DNA of 64,000 nucleotides from Cardinalis cardinalis (lineage: Eukaryota > Chordata > Aves > Passeriformes > Cardinalidae), in contig JACDOX010000018.1 of assembly GCA_014549065.1 (NCBI GenBank), forward strand, positions 953,142 through 1,017,141, read 5' to 3'. The notes beneath the pieces were generated by a model. It had not been told where the DNA came from. It saw only the letters and a program-made list of their open reading frames with translations, and searched no databases. Positions within the stretch are counted from its first letter, which is position 1. Every line of letters begins with the position of its first letter. Shown here in pieces: positions 1-11,900 of this stretch. Both the position numbers and the translations under genes were made by a program.

Positions 1-94
1 GAGGGAACCTCCTGTTTTTAGGTTTTCACCCATTGCCTCTGCTCCTGTCACTGGCATCACTGAGATGAACCTGACCCCCTCTTCTTTGTACCCT

Positions 95-290
95 CCCTTC
101 AGGTGAGGGACCTTACCAGGCTGAAGAGTCCCCACTCTCTCTGCTTCTCTTCACAGGAAAGATGCTCCAGTCCTTTCACCAACCCCATGGCCCTTTGCTG
201 TACTCAATCCAGAATGTCCCTATCTCTCTCCTACTGAGGAGCCCAGAAGAGAACACAGGACTCCTGATGNGCCCTCAGTGGTGCTGATAT
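95..290 (-). mobile_element. CR1 fragment (antisense)
   Basis: Matches the common bird CR1 pattern read in reverse: AGGCTGAAGAGTCCC, GAGATGCTCCAGTCC-like text, GGCCCTTTGCTG, GAGCCCAGAA and ACTCCTGATG in the expected order and spacing. Confidence 0.7.
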
Positions 291-1613
291 TTTAATGATG
301 CTGTAAAAGCATTCCGCAGTTCTTTTTGTCCTTTCTCTCTGACATTACAAATATNATAACATCTATAGAATATACCCATNTTAATGCGTATCTCATANTT
401 CTTTACTAAACACTAAGGAATAACAAAAAAACCTGTGACAACTGCAGCAGTTTTTAGTAATTCTTATGGTCACATACTCACGCCTCGGTACTGTAAATGC
501 TCTTTGCCACTCTCTGAATTTTCTCCTTTTCTCTTCTGGCAAACCGCTATAAGAATTATTTTTCTCTTNTTTTTTTCTGTGCTGACCATGAAACTTGAAA
601 AAAATTAGCATCACCACAAGAGCCATGTAGTGAGTTTGTTTTTCACCACCATAACTACCTGCCTGGCTAACAGGAGTCATTGACACATCAGTATATTCCA
701 GAGTAATTTGGTTCATTACTGATCCTGCACAATTCCTCATTGTACTTGCTCCTCATCTCTTTCCAGCTTCAAAAGTCATCTTAGACTTTTCATTTCCAGG
801 ATACCTGCTTATCATCCTTTCTTGTTCATTACAAGCCCAAGACTCAAACTGTATTAAAAACTTATCCTGCGATAATCTTGGAAGTGAATATTCTGTCTTG
901 CTCAGTCACTTATGTGTANAAATCTTCATAGTTTATAGGAACAGGCTTTCCTGCTTTTATATATGCCTTAGTGTTGGCATGCTCTCTGTGGGAAGAAATG
1001 GTACTGTAGGAATAAACCAAGTCTCACACTGGCATGAATCCATCTTGTGGGGCCTCCACAGAGACAGTAAGGTTTATCCAGAGGTATCTTTAGGAACAGG
1101 ACCCAACACTGCACACATTCTAATGAGGTANTTACAAAATGTAACATTTGATGCTTTATAGTTGTGGTGAAGTGAGAAATGAGTGAATGAACGCTTGAAA
1201 ATACAACCCATTAGTGAAAAACTGTCTGCTGTGCCATAGATCTTTTAACTACATGCTGAAAAATATCTATACATATATTTTATGCACATTTTTTCTACTT
1301 TAAATAGCTATCTATAAGTCTGAAGATCCCTATTCCATAAAAGTTTACAGTAAAAGGAAAGAATTTGCCTGCTTTTAATCCTGGACTTGGTAACAATGAG
1401 TTACCATTGAGTTAGTTTTCTGCACCTAATTTTCACTTTTTAAGTCTATTCTGTAGCAAGTCTAAAGCTGAAACCTAAACCTTCTCTGACAGTAAGAANA
1501 TCCTGGGTTTGAAAATATAAAAAGATTAAAGTTTTCAGGGATACCTGTACTAGANTACATCTTGTTCCTGTTCCCCTGAACGAGAAGGAGATTTGGCTCT
1601 GACCTTTGCATTT

Positions 1614-1711
1614 ATTTCCTATCAGAAATAAGAAAGTATAAATACACGTGAATATAACTACACTACATCTGATTTCCTATCAGAAATATAAGAAAGTATA
1701 ACTNCACATGA
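1614..1711 (+). repeat. Imperfect tandem repeat, 58-base period
   Basis: ATTTCCTATCAGAAATA and AAGAAAGTATAA occur twice, starting at 1614 and 1672, with small differences. Confidence 0.85.
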
Positions 1712-2413
1712 GGCCAAAGCACGGGGGAAAAGTGTATAATTCTTCTTGTAAAAAAGCAGTCTATTTTTTTTGGTAGCTTAAAGGAATGCTGTCAGTGTAT
1801 CAAAAGAACATCCTAAATTTTAATATGTTATTTCTATGTGAAGACAATTATAGTAACAGCATGATTATTGTATCAGAAAGACCTANATTTCCCATTTGTG
1901 TGAGATTCATTTTAATAGATATATAAAATATTTTAAAGTGCATATAAAATACCTTTATATTATATGAATGCACTGATAAGTGCATTCATTTCCCTTACCA
2001 ATGCATATAATATATATAGATATGTGTATACATCAGTGCATTTCTTTCCCTTAACACTGTATTCACATCAGTCTCAAAAGACCCTTTAGTGAGGCATCCA
2101 TACAAAGGAAAAATGAAATTTCATCTTGTGAGTATCACTATTGGATCAAAAAGGAGTAAATATCAGAAAATAAAAGTTAACAAAAGCGTAACATTATACT
2201 TTCTAATTGCAAAATACACATTATACTTTGTAATCAAAAAATATAGAAGGCATTTATATTTTATCAACTGCATTAGAAAGATGAATTCAACCGGCAAGGC
2301 ATTCAGTTATTCACAATCATAACTTTCTGTTATATATACAACTGTATATAGAAAGAGTATAGATACATTTGGTTTTNTGTGACATGCAAAATTCTCCACA
2401 AAATCTAGAATTA

Positions 2414-2423
2414 TTTATTTATT
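2414..2423 (-). terminator. Candidate IL1RL1 polyadenylation signals
   Basis: Two overlapping AATAAA hexamers on the minus strand, about 205 nt past the IL1RL1 stop. They are the first such signals I found in the 3' flank, so they are the likely 3' end of a short 3' UTR. Position-based inference only. Confidence 0.5.
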
Positions 2424-2625
2424 TAGACCTCTCATACCTGTAAAATATTCCCTCAGTTTCCTAGACATCTTCCGTCAATTTACCCCATTGTTACTAACTT
2501 GAAGGACTGAAAAAAAGTTCAAAAGGCACAGCCAGACTTCCAGACTGTACAGTCATTTCCTTTCCTTTCTGAAAGGAAAAACAGCTGTGGGCTTGTAGTC
2601 CATCCTGATGGTGCAGCACTGTTCT

Positions 2626-2972
2626 TCACCTGGTGTCAGCCAAGTGTGAGGGCCTGTGTGCCAGTGGCATATGGTACCTCACCTGTTTCCAGAACTTAGA
2701 ATTGGGTGACTGTGGGCGCACCGTGTGCTCCTCTTTCCATTTGATGGTGCCTTGCTGCTTAATAATAAACCTAAGAGATTCCTGAAGCTTCCCATAAGTC
2801 CCAATTGTCTCCATTTCCAGAAGGATCACCTTTGTGTCATTTTGAATGAGGGCATTGTATAAAGCAATGTGTTGATCATAAGCATCTTCTTTAGAATTAA
2901 CCAGCTGATGTGTCAACAGCATGATCAGCCTCCTGCTCTTCTGCATCCTCGNCTCAATTGCACTGGCTGCAT
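2626..2972 (-). CDS. IL1RL1: IL1RL1 exon 10: rest of TIR domain and stop
   Basis: 347 nt, phase 1 in, ending at the stop codon at 2626. Encodes MQKSRRLIMLLTHQL, ALYNALIQNDTKVILLEME, QGTIKWKEEH and box 3 FWKQVRYHMP; residues 422-536. The tail after box 3 is only about 12 residues, shorter than in human ST2. Ambiguous base in codon NCG near 2952. Confidence 0.95.
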
Positions 2973-5900
2973 CTAGCAATGTACAAGAAAATGATGAGAC
3001 ACTGATATTACTTTTAAANTTCTTTTGAGATTGGAAGCTCCATTTTCATTGCTTTGTAGCCAGAAAAAAATTCTATCTCACTTCAGTCTGATACAGTTTG
3101 TTTATTTATAAGAGAAAGACTTTATTCCCTAAACCACTTGAAAAAACCAAAAAACAACAACCAACCAAAGGCAATGGGGCAGGGGGAGAGAAAAGCAAGA
3201 AGCCCAAACCAAAAAGCTTNCATTTCAAATGGGTTTTTTAGTTGAAACTTTAATATATTCACTGCTTTTAAGTATTGTTAGCAATTTCTATTCCAGTGAC
3301 CTAGGGTCAAGTTCAATAGATCTGACTGTAACAAAATTGTGTTTGATCAACAGTCTTCATGTAAGGAATTGTGTTGTACCAAGTTTAATGCCTTAGAGAT
3401 GATCTTGCTATACTTACCCATGAAAATTCATCATTAGGAGACTTTGGGGTGAGTTGCATCTGAGGCTTATTTCCAGGTGTGGTTAGACTAAATTATAGTG
3501 AATAGTCCTGAGTTATTTTGTGCTAATTTATACACTAATCTGTGCATTGTGTTGGCCTTCACCCCGCAGGGTAAATCCAGACTTTCAGGGCATCTGTGTG
3601 TCAGCACAACTGAAGGTNTTTGAATTTCCCACTGCCATGTTAGGGAGAGCTGATCAGTGCTACGGTCACTGTGATACTGGGCCAAAAGAGAAGAAGNGGG
3701 AGCACAGCTGAGGAAATTCCACACACCAATTATTTAACAAACCAGCTGATTTGCAGATGCATCAGCCAGCTCCATGTATACCCTCTTTTCNTTTGCTGCA
3801 CGCTGCCAGACCACTGCCAAGTGGTGTAAGTTTCTGCCATTGACAGTTTTGTAAGCTACTGTAACCCCTTGTGCTGGATCTGGGAATGGTCTGGCTCAAC
3901 AACTTTTGCAGCTTTTCTTTACCTTCATTTTTCCCAAGGCCAGGCAGCCATTTTACAACTTTCCAGAAGAGAAAGACAGCAAAGATCTCAGCCTCAGCTC
4001 AGGGCAGATGAATGACCCCTGGCCCAGTGCAGNTGATTTCAGAAATGTGAAACAGAGAATGCACCAGCTTAGGCTTCTCTCTCTGTCAGCTGCTCACTGA
4101 CAGAGAGAGAAGATCTGGTCTACAGAAGAACCAGGGCCCAAGATAAACGGAGAAATCAGCTCTGGAGGAGAGCAGATAGCACCTAGGTGGCAGCAATCAT
4201 ATGTGATAGTGTGGAGGGTGTCTCTATGTAAATTAGCACAGATTAATTAACATGATTTCATCCTGAAAGACAAGAAAGCAGGAATAAAGCATACCAATTC
4301 TCTCCTGAACTAACACTGGGAATTGTGGGAAGGGAAAACAGAGCACATCAGTGAAAAGAAGCTGAACTTCTTGTGACACTAATATCCTCATAAATGTTGA
4401 AAACTCCTGAGTGATAACAGCAAAGGTGTTTCCTCAGATGAGTTTGTGGGTTTGGCTGAGCTTATGGGTTTCTACTCTTCCTGTCTTGTAGTCAGCCAAG
4501 CCAGCNCATGCACAGTTTGGTTGTGGCTTTGCCCAGATAACGCCTGCACAGAGTTAGGTTTTCCAAAGAGCAAGTGTATTTTTAAAAGAGTCACACTCAG
4601 GGTCATGTTTCCTGCACATTCCAAGACGGTAAGAAGTCTGTGCCCTTTCCTAGTGGCTTGCTTTTCCTAGCACACTGGAAAGCACAGAGTGCCCTTGTGA
4701 CACCTGGCCTGAAAGAGCACACAGATGGCTGCTGAGGAGATGAGCTTCAAGGTCTGGAATGTAGAGTGACCTCCGATACACCTAAAAGGGATGAGAATCA
4801 CAATTTGCTCAAGCTTCACAAGTATTTCAGTGCATTACCAGATCTGAAACTTACCTTCTCCAGGACATATATCTCTCCCATAAATACACAATTTATATCC
4901 ACATTTATTTTCCAGAATATCTGGCATGATTTGGTAAACAAAATATTCCACAAAATTAGCTTCACTGGTNTGGTTTTTGGGGTAGATAACATATGCATCA
5001 TATATCTTCCCATCTATAAGGCAAAACAAGAGAAAGGAGTATTGTGTTAACATGAATTAGAGCTGTCTATTGCAAAAAGTAGGAGAGAAATAAAAATATC
5101 AGTCACTGAAATAGATTTAAGAAGCAGTTCTAGCCAATCTGAATAATGTATATGATCTGGTACATGTTTGGAAATTAAAGGCTGTGCATATTTGGTGTTT
5201 TCCATGCTCAATTGTTTTGTGTTGTGTGTTTGTAGCTTTGGAGAACCTGGCCTTTGTATTGTGGAGGTGGCATTCCAAAGTATATGCAGTAAGACTTNAA
5301 TTGATCAATGCATATTAGCATGATATAGCCATGAAGCTCAGCATTTGTTTTTTCAGCGATACTATTTGCTATTAATAGGCTTTGTCTCTCAGCACAAGAT
5401 ATTCCATTTAAGTTTTTCCATCTTGAAGACTTTATTCATCATTCCCACAACATATCATACTCCTGAGTGAAAATCACATTTCTTAGGAAACAGTCTTACA
5501 ATGAGAACCAAATACAAAGTCAAGTATTTATTTCATTCCTTGATTCATTTCTCTAAATTAAGTTTTCCATTACAGCATTTTTATTCTAATCCCAAATGTT
5601 TCTTTCTTTCTGGTGGAAATGGCTGTATCCTTTCTTTTGTTGCTGAGGTTCTTGCTCAAACCATTCTAACAATAGATCCTAGGAGAAGCAGCTGAGGGAG
5701 CTGGGGTTATTTAGTCTGGAGAAGAGAAGGCTCAGGTTTGACCCTATTGCTCTCCATAGTGACCCAAAAGGAGACTGTAGCCAGGTGTGGGGTCAGCCTC
5801 TTCTCCCTGGCAAGCAGTGACAGGACAAGAGGACACAGTGCTAATCTGGAGCAGGGGAGGATTAGNTTGGACATTAGGAAGAATTTCTTCATAGAGAGGA

Positions 5901-8900
5901 TGATTCAGCATTGGAATGGGCTGTTCAGGCTGGTGTTTGAGTCACCATCCCTGGAGATGTTTAAGGAAAGGCTGGAAATGGCACTGAGTGCCATGGTCTA
6001 GCTGACACGGTGGTGTTTGGTCATAGATTGGACTCCATGATCGCAGAGGTCCTCATTGATTCTGTGAATCTGTGATTCTGTAATAATAATGAAATGTCTA
6101 TTTCCAGAGTCTGATTAATTTNATCATAAAATATACTTACATGGAAACTGTCCTAAAAAGCATACTTCTTTGCTCTTTATTGAGAAGTAACTACATCAGC
6201 TGTAGCCGTCTACCATGCAGACATCTGTGGTAAGAGTCAGCTTCACATTTAAAGTTTGTCCATTTAGCTGGACTTGGTCTCTTAAAAACATGTACTTCAT
6301 CATGTCATTAGACGCTGCCTGCCCTTCAGCTGCCCCCTGCAGAGGGGTTCAGTCTCACTGAAGCCCTAAGGGAGCCCCAACAGCACCAACTGCTCACAAT
6401 TAGACAGCTGGACCCAGCCACAGGTTTCATGTGTAAGATGGAAACTTGCATGTGTGCACTTTCATTTCATACAACTAAATGTAGATGTCTGAATCCTGAG
6501 CTGAAAGCAACCAATAAAGCTAGATGGGATGTATTTTTCCAAAAATGTCTTCCAGACTATTGGTATCTTTCTTTTTGGCCTACAAAAACTGTGTTGCTCT
6601 AACATGTTCTTTTAACACATTAGTTATCAAGTTTGTTCCTTTGCATTAGAGAGCACATAACAAGTTCAGTTAATAGCACTGTAAATCAGATTTTCAATGT
6701 CATTCAGTATTTTATGGAAAATACTTTCATTAATACAACTACAAAACCAGGACTAAATCTCTCTTTTATGTAATTCAGTGCTACAAAACCCGGAAAACAA
6801 GGGACTGTAAAGCACTTGCAGAACTATGTATGACTTCTCTTTACTAAAGGTGAAAGAGAAAAAAAGAGAAGAATCAGGCTCAGATGTCATGAGTTAGCAA
6901 CTATCAAATAAATTACTTTCTCTATNATTTGCCATTTTCCTTTTTTTAAACTTTCTTTCTCAAATCTTACTTACCATCCTTGGCTGAGTAGGGCTGGAAT
7001 ATCTCCCGATACAGCAGGACAATATCCACTCTGAAGGACTGGTAAAGGATCACTGAGAGTGCTATTGCACCTAGCAGAACTAGAGATCCTGTGATCAGGA
7101 GGACATTAGGAAGAACCTCTGCAAAGTAGAGGAATATATTGTTAGCCACAGAGAAGTTAACCAGTGTGCTGAAGCTTTAGCCTCATATCCTTACTTCTGT
7201 TACAGCTTTCAGGAGCTCAAAACAGAGATGAGAAAGCTTCTTCCTTCCCCAGCTGGCATAGCCAACACACAGACCCCTGNACTAGAAGCATATTATGCAG
7301 TATACAATTAATATCCACTTTGTTGAATCCAGACCTACTTATGCTAAAAGCAACAGCTGACAATGATGTTTAAGTACTTTGTGACTTCCAAAAACTGGTA
7401 AAAACACAACCATTTTGTGAGACATCTAAGCCTACGCATGAAAATCCACAAAGGACAAATGGAGACTTCTGGCATGATTGCACAAATAGGATACAAAGAG
7501 CATGTGCAAGTAATGAAATCTGCAAGATAAGAACGAAGATAGCACTAGACAAGCAGGAAAACAGAACACATCTTTGTCACAGAAATAAAATAAACAATGC
7601 TGAAGTCAGATGATGTTCTCTCCTGCCTTTTCCTTTCAAGAGGGTCAAGGAGCATGTAATAGCAACGATGAGTAAGAGAAATTGAGATAGAAAGGAGACA
7701 CCCAGTTTAGTTCCAATTTCCCTCATGGAAGAGCTCTAGAATCTGTCCATCTTTACCTCAGAGATGAAGACTTATCAAGGATAGATTAAGTCTAGATATA
7801 TGGAAAACATTCTTTACATTGAAGGTGGTAAAACAGTNGAACGGATTGCCCAGAAAAACTGTGGGTNCCCCATCCCTGGAAGTGTTCCAGAATAGCTTGG
7901 ATGGGGCACTGAGAGATTTGGTCTAGTGGAGGGTGTACCTGAGAAATTCTGCTGAATAGGTATATAAATGAAGAGTTTATAAATACATTTTCCCTTTCCT
8001 CTGGTAGGTTGTGAGGCAAATTTAACAAGATTTTCACGCTCTTTACATTTATTTCTTTGGAGTTTAAAGGGAAAAAGAAATGCTAGGCTTGTGAGGAAGC
8101 TTACCTCACCAGAACTAGATCAGGAGGAAACACCTTCCAATAAGATTGGGCAAGAAAACAATCAGTTTCNTCTAAAGTGAAATTTGACCATTTTTTTAAC
8201 AGTATCACATGATGCCTATGAAGGAACTTCACCCTTGTTGACCCCTTCAAATTTCAGTATTGCATCCATTTTCCTGGTCAATACACACACAGACAAAGTA
8301 AGGAAACCCCTTTCACTACCCAGAGGGGCTGACCCAAGCACCAGAGTGTGATGTTGTTTCTTACTGATACAATTGNTGACAGCATGCTCATCATAACATT
8401 ACAATTACTAGTGCATTGCATTAAGTCCCTATAATCTGGAGAAGAAACAGGTTCCAACATCAACTTTTGCAATTATGAACCTAAAAAATGCTATTTATAT
8501 TTGCACTGATTAGACCAAGNCTGGAAAAGAAGCGATGTGCCCATGCAGTTTGGAATGTGTCAGAGGAGACCCCAACAGAGGTGTCTTCCTGGGAGTGCAA
8601 GTTCAATTCCCAGTAATGCTGGCTTATCCTCCTCTTTCTCTGGAATTAACTAATGAACATTCACTAATTTAATTCACTAGTGAACATTCAGCACAGTGGG
8701 GGCAGGTGCCACAAGCCCCTGAACAAGGCTGAATAGATCCTGTTGTTCCATTTGACTTTACTGCATCATTTGGCAGCTGAGCTCATGAGTAAGCCATGTT
8801 CTATTTATATTCAAGAGCAATGGGAATACAGAACTATCAGCTCACAAGGACTAATACTGGAAAGGCCAGAAAAAACATGTCAGAAAGCAACTTTTGAAGG

Positions 8901-11900
8901 AGTTCCAGACAAACTCCAGAAGAGCAGCAGCTTTTTTCTATCTTCTCTGGCATCTAAGGTGGATGCGCCTCCAGACAGTGAAGGCAGAGATCTGCATCTA
9001 GAGTTCCTGTCCACATCAGTCTACAAAACATGAGCCAAAAGGTTAGCTTTAACATTAAACATCTTTGAGGAAGAACAGAGATGATGCTTTGGACTGAACT
9101 TTATCTCTGCTTTGAATGACTGCGCAAAAAAAAAAAAAGCATTAACAGGGTAGTAGCTAGGAGACACAAGTTGTGCTGGGAGAAACACTAAGGAGCAATC
9201 ACATATTTGGAATTTTTTCCCCAATCAATACAAACATACAAACAAAACAAACAAAAATAAAAAGAGNGTGCACATCCCTATTACACATTTACAAGATGGA
9301 TGGCACAAGCGAATCCTATAGCATTTTCATTATTCTCAGAAGAAAGAGACATTGCTGAGCTGTGAGAGAACTGAGTGAAGAAAACTAAAGCAGAGCANAG
9401 CCACTTCTGAACATAGCATTGCTGACACAAACAGTGCTGAGGAGCAGAGGCAGACACCTTGCCAACAGCAGCNGCAAGGACAAGGGCACAGATATCCATA
9501 CAAAAAAGGTAGCAGTGAAAGCATGGTCACAGCCAAGAGCTTTCATGAATATTTGCTGAAGACCTCTGAATAAAAAACAAAATAAGATTTGTCTATGATA
9601 GAAATTAGACTCAATAATTCATGGGATGAATATAGGATATGCTATATGTTCTCCTTCATCTAGTCTGTAATATGGGGCCAACAAGAAATTTGTATTAATA
9701 AACAAAAACTGTTAATCAGTTTCCTTCCCTCTCATTTCAAGTCCACTCCCACACTCAGGTACTTCAGGGCAAAGCTGGTGTACTTCCAGCTTCCTGAGTG
9801 AAGCTGCACTCACACTCANCTATCCAGCCAAAACATCTCCCGCCACCTTCCTGCTTGGTGCTATTCTGCTGTTACAATTCACCTACATCTCTTCTAGTCT
9901 AGGCTAGCAAGGAAGCTTGTCCAGGCTTTGAAGCCATGATCCTGTAGAAAGCCATGAGCAGTCGAGGATACAGCAGGACATAGATTTGTGCACACCCTGT
10001 GACCACAGTACACTGCATTTTACTCTTCCCAACACTCTCTTATAGAAAACTGTTAAAACTCTTGACATTTACTTTCAAAGTCCTCGAGAAAAGAGAGTAG
10101 TTTTAGATTACCTATTAGGAAGAAATTCTTTCCTGTGAGGGTGGTGAGGCACTGNAACAGGTTGCCCAGAGAAGNTGTGGATGCTCCATCCCTGTGTTCA
10201 AGGCCAGGCTGCATGGAGCTCTGAGCAACCTGGTCTAGTGAAAGGTGTCCCTGCCCTTGGCAGGGGGTTTGGAACTAAATGATCTTTAAGGTTCCTTCCA
10301 ACCCAAACCATACTATGATTCCATGATTCTTGGTGGTTCAGCATATTTGAAGGGTTGAGAAAGGAAACAGTTGATCACAGCTGCTTCTTGAGCCTTCACA
10401 GAGAAAATAGCATTTTCTGCCATAGGAATCTGATTCAGAGGTGTTGGCAACAGCGCTTAGGGATCTGGCTATCCCTATTAAAAAAGAAAATTCCCATATG
10501 AGCTAAGGATTATCTCTGTCCCCACCATGTACTGCCCTGGATTTTCCTTCTCTTTCAGGTACCACTAGAACCAGGAATTTAAAAACCAAGGGATAGCCTT
10601 TGAAGTGCTACTGACACCTCTGTGTGGCACAGAGGGAACACAGTGGCACTCAGAGAAGATAAAGAGTGATTTTGAAGAGGTGATTCTCACAACATTCAGT
10701 CCAAAAAGGGCACTACAGTGGATGCAGTATAGTAAGGAAGGCACACAAACTGGCGAACCAGAAGCTGAAACCCTTATATTTAAAGTTTGCCTATTTTCTG
10801 CCACACTTTTACACCACAGACAATAGTTTTATTTGTCACAGTGGAGAAATATCCTAGAAATAGGATATTCTTATCACAGAGCTGATACAGTCACACTCTG
10901 TGTATTTCATCTCTTGCTGACCCTGTTNGAATAATGTCCCCCTCTCTCTCCAACTCCAAGGACAAGGACTCAGCCATGAGAATTTTGCAACTGGCTGGAA
11001 CATGTAGGGAAGAAGCAGGCTGGTTTTTGTTATAAACAAAACTCTGCCAATATTTTTTGTGAGGAAAAAAGTTACAAAAACTAGTCAGACCACCGTTGCT
11101 GTACCTGTTTGTTANGATAATTACAAATAGTTGTTGTTNATGGTTCTTTTTGNATCGGTGAGGGCCCTGGCCNAGCTAGGTTGATACCTCTTCCCCAGAA
11201 ACAGTAAAGGGCATGGAAGCCTCCCCACACAGTGTAGAGAAAGGACGAGACNTAACAGGAGGAGGCATGCAAAATAACCTCAGGACCAGCATGCNATGAG
11301 AAGCTACTANTCCAAACATACTGAAGAGACCCCAAAACAACGAGCCANTATAGAGTTGGGAAATTAGAGAGATGTCTAGATGTGAGGCACAGTGTGCTGG
11401 GCCTGCAGAGGTGCTGAGAACCTTTATTGCCCTCACCCTGAGCTGGAGAGTCATCCCAAAACGGGGACCCGGAGAGGGAGCCGGGTTGCAGACACGATCT
11501 GGGGTCGTGCCCAAAAGGCTCCCACGGGGACTGGACCCCCAGCTCTGCCCCTGTGGACAAAGATGCACATATTCTCNTCTTCAGTGTCACCCTGGGAGAG
11601 ACNACNGGAGACTGCAGACCCGTCAAGCTGCCCCATCCTGAGCTGATCACTTTTAATAAAGGCATTAAAAGGAGAAAAAGTTTCCTGCCCTGTTTATTTC
11701 AGTTTTGTTTCTTATTAACTGAAAATTTTTTACTNTNTGAAACAAATAATAAAATAAACTCACTAGCGTATGTCAAACTAAGTTCAAATTGTAAAGAATC
11801 AAAATGAAAAAATCCTACCCTTAGATTCCACTTTGAGTTGTAATGTCACTGTGACTCTTGTGTTGTACATTATGTTCAATGCTATACATGTGAAATTTGA

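Larger units (their letters stand above)
1..2413. other. Flank beyond the 3' end of IL1RL1
   Basis: AT-rich, with an antisense CR1 piece (95-290), a 58-base tandem repeat (1614-1711) and AT-rich low-complexity DNA at 1900-2350. I see no supported exon. By mammalian order IL18R1 should start to the left of base 1. Confidence 0.6.
7119..11818 (-). other. IL1RL1 intron 7 (between Ig3 and transmembrane exons)
   Basis: 4.7 kb, the largest IL1RL1 intron, carrying two CR1 fragments and the LTR-like block. No further exon seen. In mammals this is where the soluble and membrane ST2 forms diverge. Confidence 0.75.

Noticed and set aside
393..740. 115-residue minus-strand open frame with LEYTDVSMTPVSQ
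   Set aside because: Looks faintly like a receptor tail but contains an n, has no good acceptor and matches no family I know.
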